From JAEUOS01 sp046160545 (lineage in GTDB: Bacteria > Pseudomonadota > Gammaproteobacteria > Burkholderiales > JAEUOS01), in NCBI GenBank assembly GCA_046160545.1, contig JBJXGS010000174.1, forward strand, positions 31,183-95,182: a stretch of 64,000 bases of DNA, read 5' to 3'. Below are positions 1-7,976 of this stretch, piece after piece (position 1 is the first letter of the stretch; each line of letters begins with the position of its first letter). The translations under genes were made by a program, and so were the position numbers. Under the pieces are notes generated by a model. The model saw only the letters and a list, made by a program, of their open reading frames with translations, was not told where the DNA came from and made no database searches.

Positions 1-462
1 GTCACTACCGGTGCTGCGCCGATCGCGGTCACGGTAGACATCGCGCAAAGCAATCAGGTAGGTTCGCCCTTCAGCGTCAAGCGGCTGGAACAGGATGGTT
101 TTGCTGCTGGTCGGCTGACCGGTTTCACGATCAGCGACGTCGGCCTCATCACCGGTCGCTACACCAACGGGCAGACCCGTGCCCAGGGGCAGATCGCACT
201 GACCGAATTCACCAACAGCCAGGGCCTGAAGCAGTTGGGTTCGAACCAGTGGGGTGAAACTGCCGCCTCCGGACCGCCGCTCACCGGCGCGCCTGGCAGC
301 GGCAACCTCGGTGTCATCAATTCAGGTGCGGTGGAGACCGCCAACATCGACCTGACCGCCGAGTTGGTCGATCTGATCACTGCACAGCGCGTCTACCAGG
401 CCAATGCGCAGACCATCAAGACCCAGGATCAGGTCTTGCAGACCCTGGTCAACATGCGCTGA
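1..462 (+). CDS. flgE: Flagellar hook protein FlgE, C-terminal part
   Basis: The window opens inside this gene; 153 C-terminal residues are visible in frame 1. FlgE polymerises into the extracellular hook that joins the rod to the filament. The visible part ends with the conserved flagellar rod/hook C-terminal helix (ELVDLITAQRVYQANAQTIK, followed by a QVLQTLVNMR end). Just before it lies the TRAQGQIALTEFTNSQGL segment typical of hook and distal rod proteins. The gene order (flgF next, 26 bases downstream) supports hook rather than rod identity. The 5' end lies outside the window, so start and full length cannot be given. Confidence 0.93.
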   Translation, partial: VTTGAAPIAVTVDIAQSNQVGSPFSVKRLEQDGFAAGRLTGFTISDVGLITGRYTNGQTRAQGQIALTEFTNSQGLKQLGSNQWGETAASGPPLTGAPGSGNLGVINSGAVETANIDLTAELVDLITAQRVYQANAQTIKTQDQVLQTLVNMR

Positions 463-488
463 TGAAGAAGAAGCGCTAGGGAGTCGCC

Positions 489-1226
489 ATGGACCGCATG
501 ATCTACACCGCCGCCAGTGGTGCGAAGAGCATGATGCAACGCCAGGAGGTGCTCGCCAACAACCTGGCCAATGTGAACACGCCCGGTTATCGTTCCGAGC
601 AGGTTGCATTTCGCGTCGCCCCGCTCGTCGGAGACGGGCTGCCGACGCGCGCCATGGTCGCGGAATCGACGCCGCGCGCAGACTTCAGCCCCGGGGTCAT
701 CGCGACCACCGGTCGCACCCTGGATGTGGCCATCCAGGGGCCGGGCTTCTTTGCCGTGCAGGGCACCGATGGTACAGAGGGTTACACGCGCAACGGCGCC
801 TTCGACCTGAACGCCGAGGGGCAACTCGTCACTTCTTCTGGCGCTCCGGTCCTCGGGGAGGGCGGTCCGATCTCGATCCCGCCCGGAAACGTGATTTCGA
901 TCGCCGCGGACGGCTCGATCTCGGCGGCACCAGCCAACACGCCGCGCAATTCCACCCCGGTCGGGCGCCTGAAACTGGTCAACCCGGACACCCGATCCCT
1001 GACCCGCGGCGTCGACGGCCTGTTCCGTTCGACCGACGGTGAAGCCAACGCCGATGCGAGCGTGCGCGTGGCCGGCGGCGCGATCGAAGGTTCGAATGTC
1101 AACGCCGTGGAGGCCATGGTCGGCATGATCGCCCTGGCGCGCCAGTTCGATCTACAGATGAAGCTCATGCAGGCCGCCGACAGCGCATCGCGCAAGGGCG
1201 CGCAGCTGCTGGGCGCAATCGCCTGA
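489..1226 (+). CDS. flgF: Flagellar proximal rod protein FlgF
   Basis: The product is 245 residues, the usual size of FlgF. It is a rod subunit exported by the flagellar type III system and assembled in the periplasm. The N-terminal basal-body rod motif (LANNLANVNTPGYR) and the C-terminal coiled segment (NAVEAMVGMIALARQFDLQM) are both present. The middle carries the GFFAVQGTDG and YTRNGAF segments shared by FlgE, FlgF and FlgG. A GGGAG Shine-Dalgarno sequence lies 5 bases before the ATG. It is the second gene of the visible flg operon, 13 bases ahead of flgG. Confidence 0.95.
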   Translation: MDRMIYTAASGAKSMMQRQEVLANNLANVNTPGYRSEQVAFRVAPLVGDGLPTRAMVAESTPRADFSPGVIATTGRTLDVAIQGPGFFAVQGTDGTEGYTRNGAFDLNAEGQLVTSSGAPVLGEGGPISIPPGNVISIAADGSISAAPANTPRNSTPVGRLKLVNPDTRSLTRGVDGLFRSTDGEANADASVRVAGGAIEGSNVNAVEAMVGMIALARQFDLQMKLMQAADSASRKGAQLLGAIA

Positions 1227-1239
1227 ACAAGGAAACCCA

Positions 1240-2022
1240 ATGATTCGCTCGCTTTGGATAGCCAAGACCGGGTTGGATGCACAGCAGACCCAGCTCGATG
1301 TGATTTCCAACAACCTGGCCAACGTCAGCACCAACGGCTTCAAGCGCAGCCGCGCGGTGTTCGAGGACCTGATGTACCAGAATCTGCGCCAGGCCGGGGC
1401 GCAGTCTTCGCAGACCACGCAGGTGCCGGCCGGGTTCACCGTTGGCACCGGCGTGCGCCCGGTCGCGACTGCCCGCATGATGGGTCAGGGCAACCTGCAG
1501 CAGACCGCGAACCAGCTCGACCTGGCCATCAACGGCAGCGGCTTTTTTCAGGTGCAGAATGCCGATGGCACCGTGGGCTACACGCGCGACGGCAGCTTTC
1601 ACCGCGATGCCAACGGCATCATGGTCACCTCAAACGGCAAGCCCCTGCAGCCGTCGATCACCATTCCTGCGAACGCGCTCACCGTGACCATCGGCCAGGA
1701 CGGTACGGTGCAGGTCACAGTGCCTGGTCAGGCCACTCCGCAGACGGTGGGTTCGATCCAGTTGGCCAACTTTGTGAACCCGGGCGGACTGCAGGCCTTG
1801 GGCAACAACCTCTTCGCCGAAACCGCCGCCTCCGGGACGGCCTCGACCGGTGCTCCCGGCGCCAACGGCCTGGGCGTGCTCAACCAGGGCTATGTCGAGA
1901 CCTCCAACGTCAATGTCGTTGAGGAGCTGGTCTCGATGATCCAGACCCAGCGCGCTTACGAGGTCAATTCGAAGGCCATCCAGACCTCCGACCAGATGCT
2001 GCAACGCCTGTCCCAACTCTGA
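1240..2022 (+). CDS. flgG: Flagellar distal rod protein FlgG
   Basis: A 260-residue protein, exactly the normal FlgG length. It forms the distal rod that passes through the P and L rings. It has the N-terminal motif SNNLANVSTNGFKRSR, a central GSGFFQVQNADG segment, and the C-terminal helix NVNVVEELVSMIQTQRAYEV. A Shine-Dalgarno AAGGAAA precedes the ATG. It follows flgF by 13 bases and is followed almost immediately by flgH. No anomaly is seen. Confidence 0.96.
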   Translation: MIRSLWIAKTGLDAQQTQLDVISNNLANVSTNGFKRSRAVFEDLMYQNLRQAGAQSSQTTQVPAGFTVGTGVRPVATARMMGQGNLQQTANQLDLAINGSGFFQVQNADGTVGYTRDGSFHRDANGIMVTSNGKPLQPSITIPANALTVTIGQDGTVQVTVPGQATPQTVGSIQLANFVNPGGLQALGNNLFAETAASGTASTGAPGANGLGVLNQGYVETSNVNVVEELVSMIQTQRAYEVNSKAIQTSDQMLQRLSQL

Positions 2023-2032
2023 TTTGGCCCCG

Positions 2033-2785
2033 ATGCTCTTCATCCTCGATTTCTTCCTGCGCAGTGTCGTGAACGCGGGCCTGCGCATCGGCAGCGCACG
2101 TGCCCTGTGGCGCGACGCCTGGCTGCCGCTTTTGATCCTGCTTGCGCTGGTGCTTGCTGCCGGCTGCACGCCATTCCCGAAGGTCGACGTGCAGGAACCG
2201 ACGACGGCACGGCCCGCGCCGGTGGTGCAGGCAGGCGCGACCAACGGTGCCATCTTCCAGGTGACTTCCTACCGGCCGCTGTTCGAAGATCGCCGCGCGC
2301 GCTTTGTCGGCGACACCCTTACCATCTCGATCAACGAAAACCTGTCGGCCAGCCTGGAGAAAAAATCCTCGGCCAGTCGCGCTGGCGCTGTCGCGGCCAA
2401 CCCGGGCAACGTGATCCTGCCCATCGGTGGCAGCCTTGGCGCCAATACCATCACTGCCAACGGCTCGTCGTCGAATACCTTCGACGGCAAGGGTTCGACC
2501 AACAGCACCAATGCGTTCACCGGCACCATTACGGTGACGGTGACCGAAGTGCTGCCCAATGGCAATCTCGCCGTCTCTGGCGAGAAGCAGATCGGCAACA
2601 ACCAGCAGGTCGAGACGCTGCGATTCTCCGGGATCGTCAACCCGACCACCATCGTTGGCGGCAATACCGTGAGTTCGGCGCAGGTGGCCGACGCGCGCAT
2701 CGAGCTGCGCGGTCGCGGCTATACCGATGAGGCGCAGATCATGGGTTGGCTGGCACGCTTTTTCCTTTCCTTCCTGCCGTTCTGA
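2033..2785 (+). CDS. flgH: Flagellar L-ring lipoprotein FlgH
   Basis: FlgH forms the outer-membrane L ring of the basal body. A hydrophobic signal segment ends in the lipobox LVLAAGC, so Cys45 (counting from the ATG used here) is the expected lipidated residue. Downstream are the FlgH hallmarks FEDRRARFVGDTLTISINEN and NLAVSGEKQIGNNQQ. A TTG three codons upstream (2024), one base past the flgG stop, is an alternative start. The N-terminal part before the hydrophobic core is long (about 30 residues), so the true start could also be further in. The stop overlaps the flgI start by one base (TGATG). Confidence 0.94.
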   Translation: MLFILDFFLRSVVNAGLRIGSARALWRDAWLPLLILLALVLAAGCTPFPKVDVQEPTTARPAPVVQAGATNGAIFQVTSYRPLFEDRRARFVGDTLTISINENLSASLEKKSSASRAGAVAANPGNVILPIGGSLGANTITANGSSSNTFDGKGSTNSTNAFTGTITVTVTEVLPNGNLAVSGEKQIGNNQQVETLRFSGIVNPTTIVGGNTVSSAQVADARIELRGRGYTDEAQIMGWLARFFLSFLPF

Positions 2786-3927
2786 TGCCGGGATTCGCCA
2801 TGCTCCGCCGTCTGTTGGTTCGCCGCGCGTTCACACTGCTTGCAGTGCTGGGTTGCCTGCTCGCCTGCACCTCCCAGGTCCAGGCCGAACGCATCAAGGA
2901 CATCGCCTCGGTGCAGGGTGTTCGTCCCAACCAGCTGGTCGGTTACGGGTTGGTGGTGGGACTCGACGGTACCGGAGATCAGACCACCCAGACGCCATTT
3001 ACCGTGCAGAGCATCGCCGCGATGCTGGGGCAGCTGGGCATCAACCTGCCACCGGGAACCAATCTGCAGTTGCGCAACGTGGCCGCAGTCATGGTCACGG
3101 CACAGTTGCCGGCTTTCGCACAACCCGGGCAGTTGCTCGATGTGACGGTCTCTTCAATGGGGAATGCGCGCTCGCTGCGTGGCGGCACTCTGGTACTGAC
3201 GCCCCTGCGCGGTGCCGACAACCAGATCTACGCGATGGCACAAGGCAATCTCGTCGTCGCCGGCGCCGGTGAGTCTGCCGCCGGGTCGCGCGCCCAGATC
3301 AACCACCTGTCTGCCGGACGGGTGCCCGGCGGCGCCACCGTTGAGCGGGCTGTGGCCAACCCCTTCATGGCCGGTGATTTTTTGCGCCTTGAACTTCATA
3401 CTACCGACTTCGGCACCGCTGGGCGGGTCGCGGACGCGATCAACCGGCGCATGGGAGAAGGGAGTGCCCAGGCGCTCGACGGCCGTGTCATCCAGGTGCG
3501 GGCGCCGCAGTCATCCAATGACCGCGTCGCCTTTCTGGGCCGGCTGGAGAATCTGCCCATCGACGCCGAGATCGCCGCCGCGCGCATCATCATCAACGCC
3601 CGTACCGGCTCGGTAGTGCTCAATCAGGCGGTGACCCTGCGTCCGGTTGCAGTCGCCCACGGCAACCTCTCCGTGACGGTCAACACTACGCCTGTAATCA
3701 GCCAGCCGTCTCCGCTCTCGCAGGGTGGGCAGACGGTTGTCACGGAACGCTCGGACATCCAGATTCGCCAGGATGGCGGCAAGATCGTCATGCTCGAGGC
3801 AGGCGTGCAGCTGGCCGACGTGGTACGCGCCCTCAATACCCTGGGTGCGACCCCGCAGGACCTGCTGGCCATCCTGCAGGCGATGAAGGCATCCGGCGCC
3901 TTGCGTGCCGAACTGGAGATCATCTGA
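2785..3927 (+). CDS. flgI: Flagellar P-ring protein FlgI
   Basis: FlgI is secreted to the periplasm and builds the P ring around the rod in the peptidoglycan layer. A Sec signal peptide (ALL-type core, cleavage expected after SQVQA) precedes the mature start ERIKDIASVQGVRPNQLVGY, which is highly conserved in FlgI. Total length is 380 residues from the ATG that overlaps the flgH stop; an ATG five codons later is another possible start. The open frame extends 13 codons further upstream inside flgH, which is not a likely start. flgJ begins one base after the stop. Confidence 0.95.
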   Translation: MPGFAMLRRLLVRRAFTLLAVLGCLLACTSQVQAERIKDIASVQGVRPNQLVGYGLVVGLDGTGDQTTQTPFTVQSIAAMLGQLGINLPPGTNLQLRNVAAVMVTAQLPAFAQPGQLLDVTVSSMGNARSLRGGTLVLTPLRGADNQIYAMAQGNLVVAGAGESAAGSRAQINHLSAGRVPGGATVERAVANPFMAGDFLRLELHTTDFGTAGRVADAINRRMGEGSAQALDGRVIQVRAPQSSNDRVAFLGRLENLPIDAEIAAARIIINARTGSVVLNQAVTLRPVAVAHGNLSVTVNTTPVISQPSPLSQGGQTVVTERSDIQIRQDGGKIVMLEAGVQLADVVRALNTLGATPQDLLAILQAMKASGALRAELEII

Positions 3928-3928
3928 C

Positions 3929-4840
3929 ATGACCACCGCCGCGCCCGCCGTCTCCGCGCGGGCTTCGTTCGCCCTCGATGCGGGGGCGCTGGATGAATTG
4001 AAGCGCAAGGCGCGCGAGGCCGGCCCCGATGGACAACGCCAGGCGGTACGCCAGGCAGCCGCGCAATTCGAGGCCGTGTTCATGAACATGCTCATGAAGA
4101 GCATGCGTGAGTCGCTGCCCAAGGATGGTCTGTTCGAATCCGATGCGGCGCAGAGCTACACCGGCATGCTCGATGCGCAGTTGGCGCAAAAACTTTCCGC
4201 GCGTGGCATGGGCTTGGCGGACATGATCGTCAAGCAGCTGGAGAAGCGCACCACCGACCCGGCGAGCCTACCGGTACACGGGAGGCGCGAGCCGACCAGT
4301 ACCCTGGAGCGGTTGCGCTCGGCGACAGGGGCTGCGGCAGCCGCGAACGCAGCGTCCGGCGAAGTCGCGGCGCCCGGTGCGGCTGCACGCGAGTTTGTTC
4401 GCACCCGCTGGAACGATGCGCGCGCAGCCGCGGAGGCTACCGGCGTGCCGGCGCAATTCATCCTGGGACAGGCGGCTCTTGAATCCGGCTGGGGGCGGCG
4501 CGAGATCCGCCACGCCGACGGGCAGACCAGCCACAATCTATTCGGCATCAAGGCCACCGGGGGCTGGAAAGGGCCGACGGTCGAAGCCGTGACCACCGAG
4601 TTCACTGGCGGGGTGGCGCGCCGCGTGACCGAGAAGTTCCGCGCCTACGGCTCGTACGCCGAGAGTTTCGCCGATTATGCGCGGCTCATCGCCAACAACC
4701 CGCGCTATGCGGCGACCCTGCGCTCGGGCGATGCGGCGCAGTTTGCGAACAGCCTGCAGAGCGCCGGCTACGCGACCGACCCCCGCTATGCGCAAAAGCT
4801 GACAGCGGTCATCGCGCAGACTCTGCGCGCGGTGGCGTGA
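3929..4840 (+). CDS. flgJ: Bifunctional flagellar rod-cap / peptidoglycan hydrolase FlgJ
   Basis: This 303-residue protein has two parts, as in gamma- and betaproteobacteria. The N-terminal rod-capping domain (about residues 30-100, with QFEAVFMNMLMKSMRESLP) chaperones rod assembly. The C-terminal glucosaminidase domain (about 150-300, with AQFILGQAALESGWG and SHNLFGIKATGGW) cuts peptidoglycan so that the rod can pass. The catalytic Glu of the ALESGWG motif is present. The ATG lies one base after the flgI stop; the frame is open eight codons further upstream but that would overlap flgI. flgK follows after 7 bases. Confidence 0.95.
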   Translation: MTTAAPAVSARASFALDAGALDELKRKAREAGPDGQRQAVRQAAAQFEAVFMNMLMKSMRESLPKDGLFESDAAQSYTGMLDAQLAQKLSARGMGLADMIVKQLEKRTTDPASLPVHGRREPTSTLERLRSATGAAAAANAASGEVAAPGAAAREFVRTRWNDARAAAEATGVPAQFILGQAALESGWGRREIRHADGQTSHNLFGIKATGGWKGPTVEAVTTEFTGGVARRVTEKFRAYGSYAESFADYARLIANNPRYAATLRSGDAAQFANSLQSAGYATDPRYAQKLTAVIAQTLRAVA

Positions 4841-4847
4841 GGACCGC

Positions 4848-6737
4848 ATGACCACGATCGGCATCGGCCTGTCCGGGTTGCGCGCGGCGCAGACCGCGAT
4901 CGCCACCACTTCGCACAACATCAGCAATGCCGGCACGCCCGGTTTCTCGCGCCAGGGGGTGACTCTCGCCACCAACCTGCCGCAGCACACCTATACCGGG
5001 TTCATCGGGCAGGGCGTCTCGGTGGCGGGCGTGACGCGTTCCTACAGCGGCTTTCTCGAAGTGCATGCGCGCGAGGCCCTGGCGCAAAACGCACAGGTGA
5101 GCGGGCTGGCCGAACGCCTGGGTACGCTGGACCGGGTGCTCTCGGACCCGACCACCGGCATAGGCGCCGCCCTGGATGGCTTCATGAGCGCGGTCAACAC
5201 CGCCGCGGCCCATCCCGGTGACGTCGCCGCACGGCGCACGCTGATTTCCGGCGCCGACCTCCTGGCGGCCCGCTTTCGCGACACCGCTGCGCAAGTGGCG
5301 GGGCTGCGCGGCGGGGTCAACGACCAGCTCGACCAGTCGGTCGCCGGCATCAATGCCATCACTGTACGCTTGGCCGAACTCAACGACCGAATCACCGAGG
5401 CCACGACCCTGGGAACGCAAGCGCCCAATGACCTGCTCGATGCGCGCGACGCCATGCTGCGTTCGCTGGCCGAACATGTACGCGTCTCGGCAGTACCGCT
5501 GGCAGATGGGGCACTCAACGTCTTCCTGTCCAACGGCCAGGCCCTGGTGCTGGGCGCGCGCAGCTTCGACCTGAGCACGCAGGCAGATGCCTTTGATCCG
5601 CGCGACCGCGCCATCGGCATGCAGATCGGCGGCGCCTTCCGGCCGTTCGACGACGCGGACCTGTCCGGTGGCGCAATGGGAGGCGCGCTGGCGTTTCGCC
5701 GCGAGGCCCTGGACAGCGCTGAAAACGCGCTCGGGCGCATGGCGCTGGGCTTTGCACAGGCTGTCAACGCGCAGCACGCCATCGGCGTGGATCGGACCGG
5801 AGCACCGGGCGGCGACTTGTTCGCTTACGGCGCGCCGGTGGCCTATGGCCGCAGCGGCAATACCGGCAACGCGCAGCTGGATGTCCAGGTCGTCGATGCG
5901 AACCTGCTCGGCACCAGCGACTATCGCATCGACTACGACGGTGCCGCGTACAACGTGCTGCGCATCGCCGACGGGCAGCGCCAGTCCTTTGCCGGACTGC
6001 CCATCAGCATCGACGGCGTGCGAGTGAGTCTCGTCGCAGGCAGCATGAACGCCGGCGACAGTTTCGAGTTCCAGCCGACGCGCAACGCCGCATTGTCGAT
6101 GGCCACCCTGATCCGTGACCCCGCGCGGGTCGCCGCGGCGCTTCCTGTGCGCGGCGCGATCGATCCGGCCAATGGCGGTACCGGCAGCCTGCGCGTGTCG
6201 GGCGCCACGCCGCCGGCAGATCCGAACCTGACACAGGCCGTCACCATCACCTTTACCAGCCCCACCACCTTCGATGTCAGTGGCATCGGCACGGGCAACC
6301 CGAGCGGACTCGCCTACACGCCGGGCATGACGCTTTCCTACAACGGCTGGAGCGCGCGCCTGGATGGGGTCATCGCTGCGGGCGATCGCTTCAGTGTCGC
6401 GCTCAACAGCGCCGCCAGCGGCGACAACGGCAACCTTCTCGTCCTGGCCGGGCTGGACCGGGTGCGCATGTTCGAAGCCGGCACGGCATCGGTCGGTGAC
6501 GCCTTTGCTCAGCTTGTGGCTGCCGTAGGCAACCAGGCGCACGCTGCCGAGATCGGTGCAACTGCACAGGGCGCGGTGCTTGCAGACGCCAACGCCGCAG
6601 TTGCGTCGGTTTCCGGGGTCAACCTGGACGAGGAGGCGGCCAACCTGATCAAGTACCAGCAGGCCTACCAGGCAGCAGGTCGGGTGATCGCCTCGGCCAA
6701 CGAGATGTTCGACGAAATTCTCGCCATACTTCGCTAA
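4848..6737 (+). CDS. flgK: Hook-filament junction protein 1, FlgK (HAP1)
   Basis: A 629-residue hook-associated protein that sits between hook and filament. The N-terminus (GLSGLRAAQTAIATTSHNIS, then NAGTPGFSRQ) and the C-terminus (VNLDEEAANLIKYQQAYQAA) carry the paired coiled-coil segments of axial proteins. The large middle part (about residues 300-560) is the variable surface domain. A long open frame on the opposite strand here is a GC-bias shadow. Seven bases separate it from flgJ and 12 from flgL. Confidence 0.95.
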   Translation: MTTIGIGLSGLRAAQTAIATTSHNISNAGTPGFSRQGVTLATNLPQHTYTGFIGQGVSVAGVTRSYSGFLEVHAREALAQNAQVSGLAERLGTLDRVLSDPTTGIGAALDGFMSAVNTAAAHPGDVAARRTLISGADLLAARFRDTAAQVAGLRGGVNDQLDQSVAGINAITVRLAELNDRITEATTLGTQAPNDLLDARDAMLRSLAEHVRVSAVPLADGALNVFLSNGQALVLGARSFDLSTQADAFDPRDRAIGMQIGGAFRPFDDADLSGGAMGGALAFRREALDSAENALGRMALGFAQAVNAQHAIGVDRTGAPGGDLFAYGAPVAYGRSGNTGNAQLDVQVVDANLLGTSDYRIDYDGAAYNVLRIADGQRQSFAGLPISIDGVRVSLVAGSMNAGDSFEFQPTRNAALSMATLIRDPARVAAALPVRGAIDPANGGTGSLRVSGATPPADPNLTQAVTITFTSPTTFDVSGIGTGNPSGLAYTPGMTLSYNGWSARLDGVIAAGDRFSVALNSAASGDNGNLLVLAGLDRVRMFEAGTASVGDAFAQLVAAVGNQAHAAEIGATAQGAVLADANAAVASVSGVNLDEEAANLIKYQQAYQAAGRVIASANEMFDEILAILR

Positions 6738-6749
6738 CGGAGCCGCCGC

Positions 6750-7949
6750 ATGCGCGTCAGCACGCAGATGATCCACGAGCGCGGCGCGCAGTCCATGCTG
6801 CGCCAGCAGGCCGCCCTCCTCGAGACCCAACAGCAACTCGGCTCCGGCAGGCGCATCAGCCGGGCTGCCGACGATCCGGCCAGCTCTGCCGCCGCCCTCA
6901 GGGGCGACCAGGCGCTGTCGCGCATCCGCATCCTCGAATCGAACCAGGCAACCGCGACGGCCTCGTTCAACCTGGGCGAATCCGCGCTGAGCGAAGCCGT
7001 GGACCTGGTGCAGAGCGCCCAGGAACTCATGATCGCCGCCCAGTCACCGGTCTTAAAGAGCGCCGACCGCGCGACCCTGGCGGATCGGCTCGACGACCTG
7101 GCGCAGCAACTCCTGGCGGTGGGCAATAGCCGCGATGGGTCCGGTGCCTACATGTTCGGCGGATTCGCCGATCAGGGCCCGCCGTTCGCGCAGATTCCCG
7201 GCGGCGTGACCTACGCCGGCGACGATGGCGGTCGCGAACTGGAGGTGGCGCCGGGGCGCATGCTCGGCCTGTCGGCGGCGGGAAGCGACGTTTTCATGCG
7301 CATCAAGAACGGCAACGGTGTGTTTGCCACGGCAGCGACCGCGGACAACAGCGGCGGCGGCATGATAGACACAGGGGCGGTCGTCGACGCCAGCGCCTTG
7401 ACCGGACGCTCCTATGCCCTGTCTTTCAGCGCCGCCGGCGCAGGTGTCACCTACGATGTCACCGACACCACGACCGGCACCCTGGTCTCGAGCGGCAACG
7501 CCTTTGCTCCCGGGCAGTCGATCACGGTCGCGGGCATGCGGGTCTCGATCAGCGGCGCGCCCGCTGCGGGGGACAGCTTCAGCATCACGCCTGCGGTCAA
7601 CCGCAGCGTCTTCCAGACCCTGGGCGACGCGGCGGCGGCGCTGCGCTCGGGCGCGAGCGCCGGAGTGCGGGCCAGCACGGTCAACAGCGCGCTGGCGGGC
7701 ATGGGACAGGCGCTGGACCGGGTGCTTTCGGTACAAAGTGAGTTCGGTTCGCGCCTGGCCGAAATTGAAGCCCATCAGCGCGCCGCCAGCGGCGCTGCAA
7801 TCGAGCACGAGCGGCGCTTGTCGGACCTGCGGGACCTGGATTACGCGTCCGCGTCGGCGCGCTTGGCGCGCGAGCAGCTCACCCTTGAAGCCGCGCAGCA
7901 GACCTTCGCAAAAGTGTCGCGTCTGTCGCTATTCGACTACATGCGCTAG
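6750..7949 (+). CDS. flgL: Hook-filament junction protein 3, FlgL (HAP3)
   Basis: A 399-residue flagellin-like protein that joins FlgK to the flagellin filament. It starts with the conserved MRVSTQMIHERGAQSMLRQQ and continues with a QLGSGRRISRAADDP segment found in flagellins and FlgL. The C-terminal helix (YASASARLAREQLTLEAAQQ) completes the coiled-coil pair. It is the last gene of the visible flagellar operon; the next gene (on the minus strand) ends 27 bases away, leaving no room for a strong separate terminator. No T-rich terminator is seen in that gap. Confidence 0.94.
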   Translation: MRVSTQMIHERGAQSMLRQQAALLETQQQLGSGRRISRAADDPASSAAALRGDQALSRIRILESNQATATASFNLGESALSEAVDLVQSAQELMIAAQSPVLKSADRATLADRLDDLAQQLLAVGNSRDGSGAYMFGGFADQGPPFAQIPGGVTYAGDDGGRELEVAPGRMLGLSAAGSDVFMRIKNGNGVFATAATADNSGGGMIDTGAVVDASALTGRSYALSFSAAGAGVTYDVTDTTTGTLVSSGNAFAPGQSITVAGMRVSISGAPAAGDSFSITPAVNRSVFQTLGDAAAALRSGASAGVRASTVNSALAGMGQALDRVLSVQSEFGSRLAEIEAHQRAASGAAIEHERRLSDLRDLDYASASARLAREQLTLEAAQQTFAKVSRLSLFDYMR

Positions 7950-7976
7950 GAGTCGGCGGGACCTGGAAGCCCTGAC

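Noticed and set aside
4809..6836. 675-codon open frame on the minus strand
   Set aside because: Fully antisense to flgK, low-complexity Arg/Gly/Ala-rich product, no family resemblance; high GC creates long chance frames.
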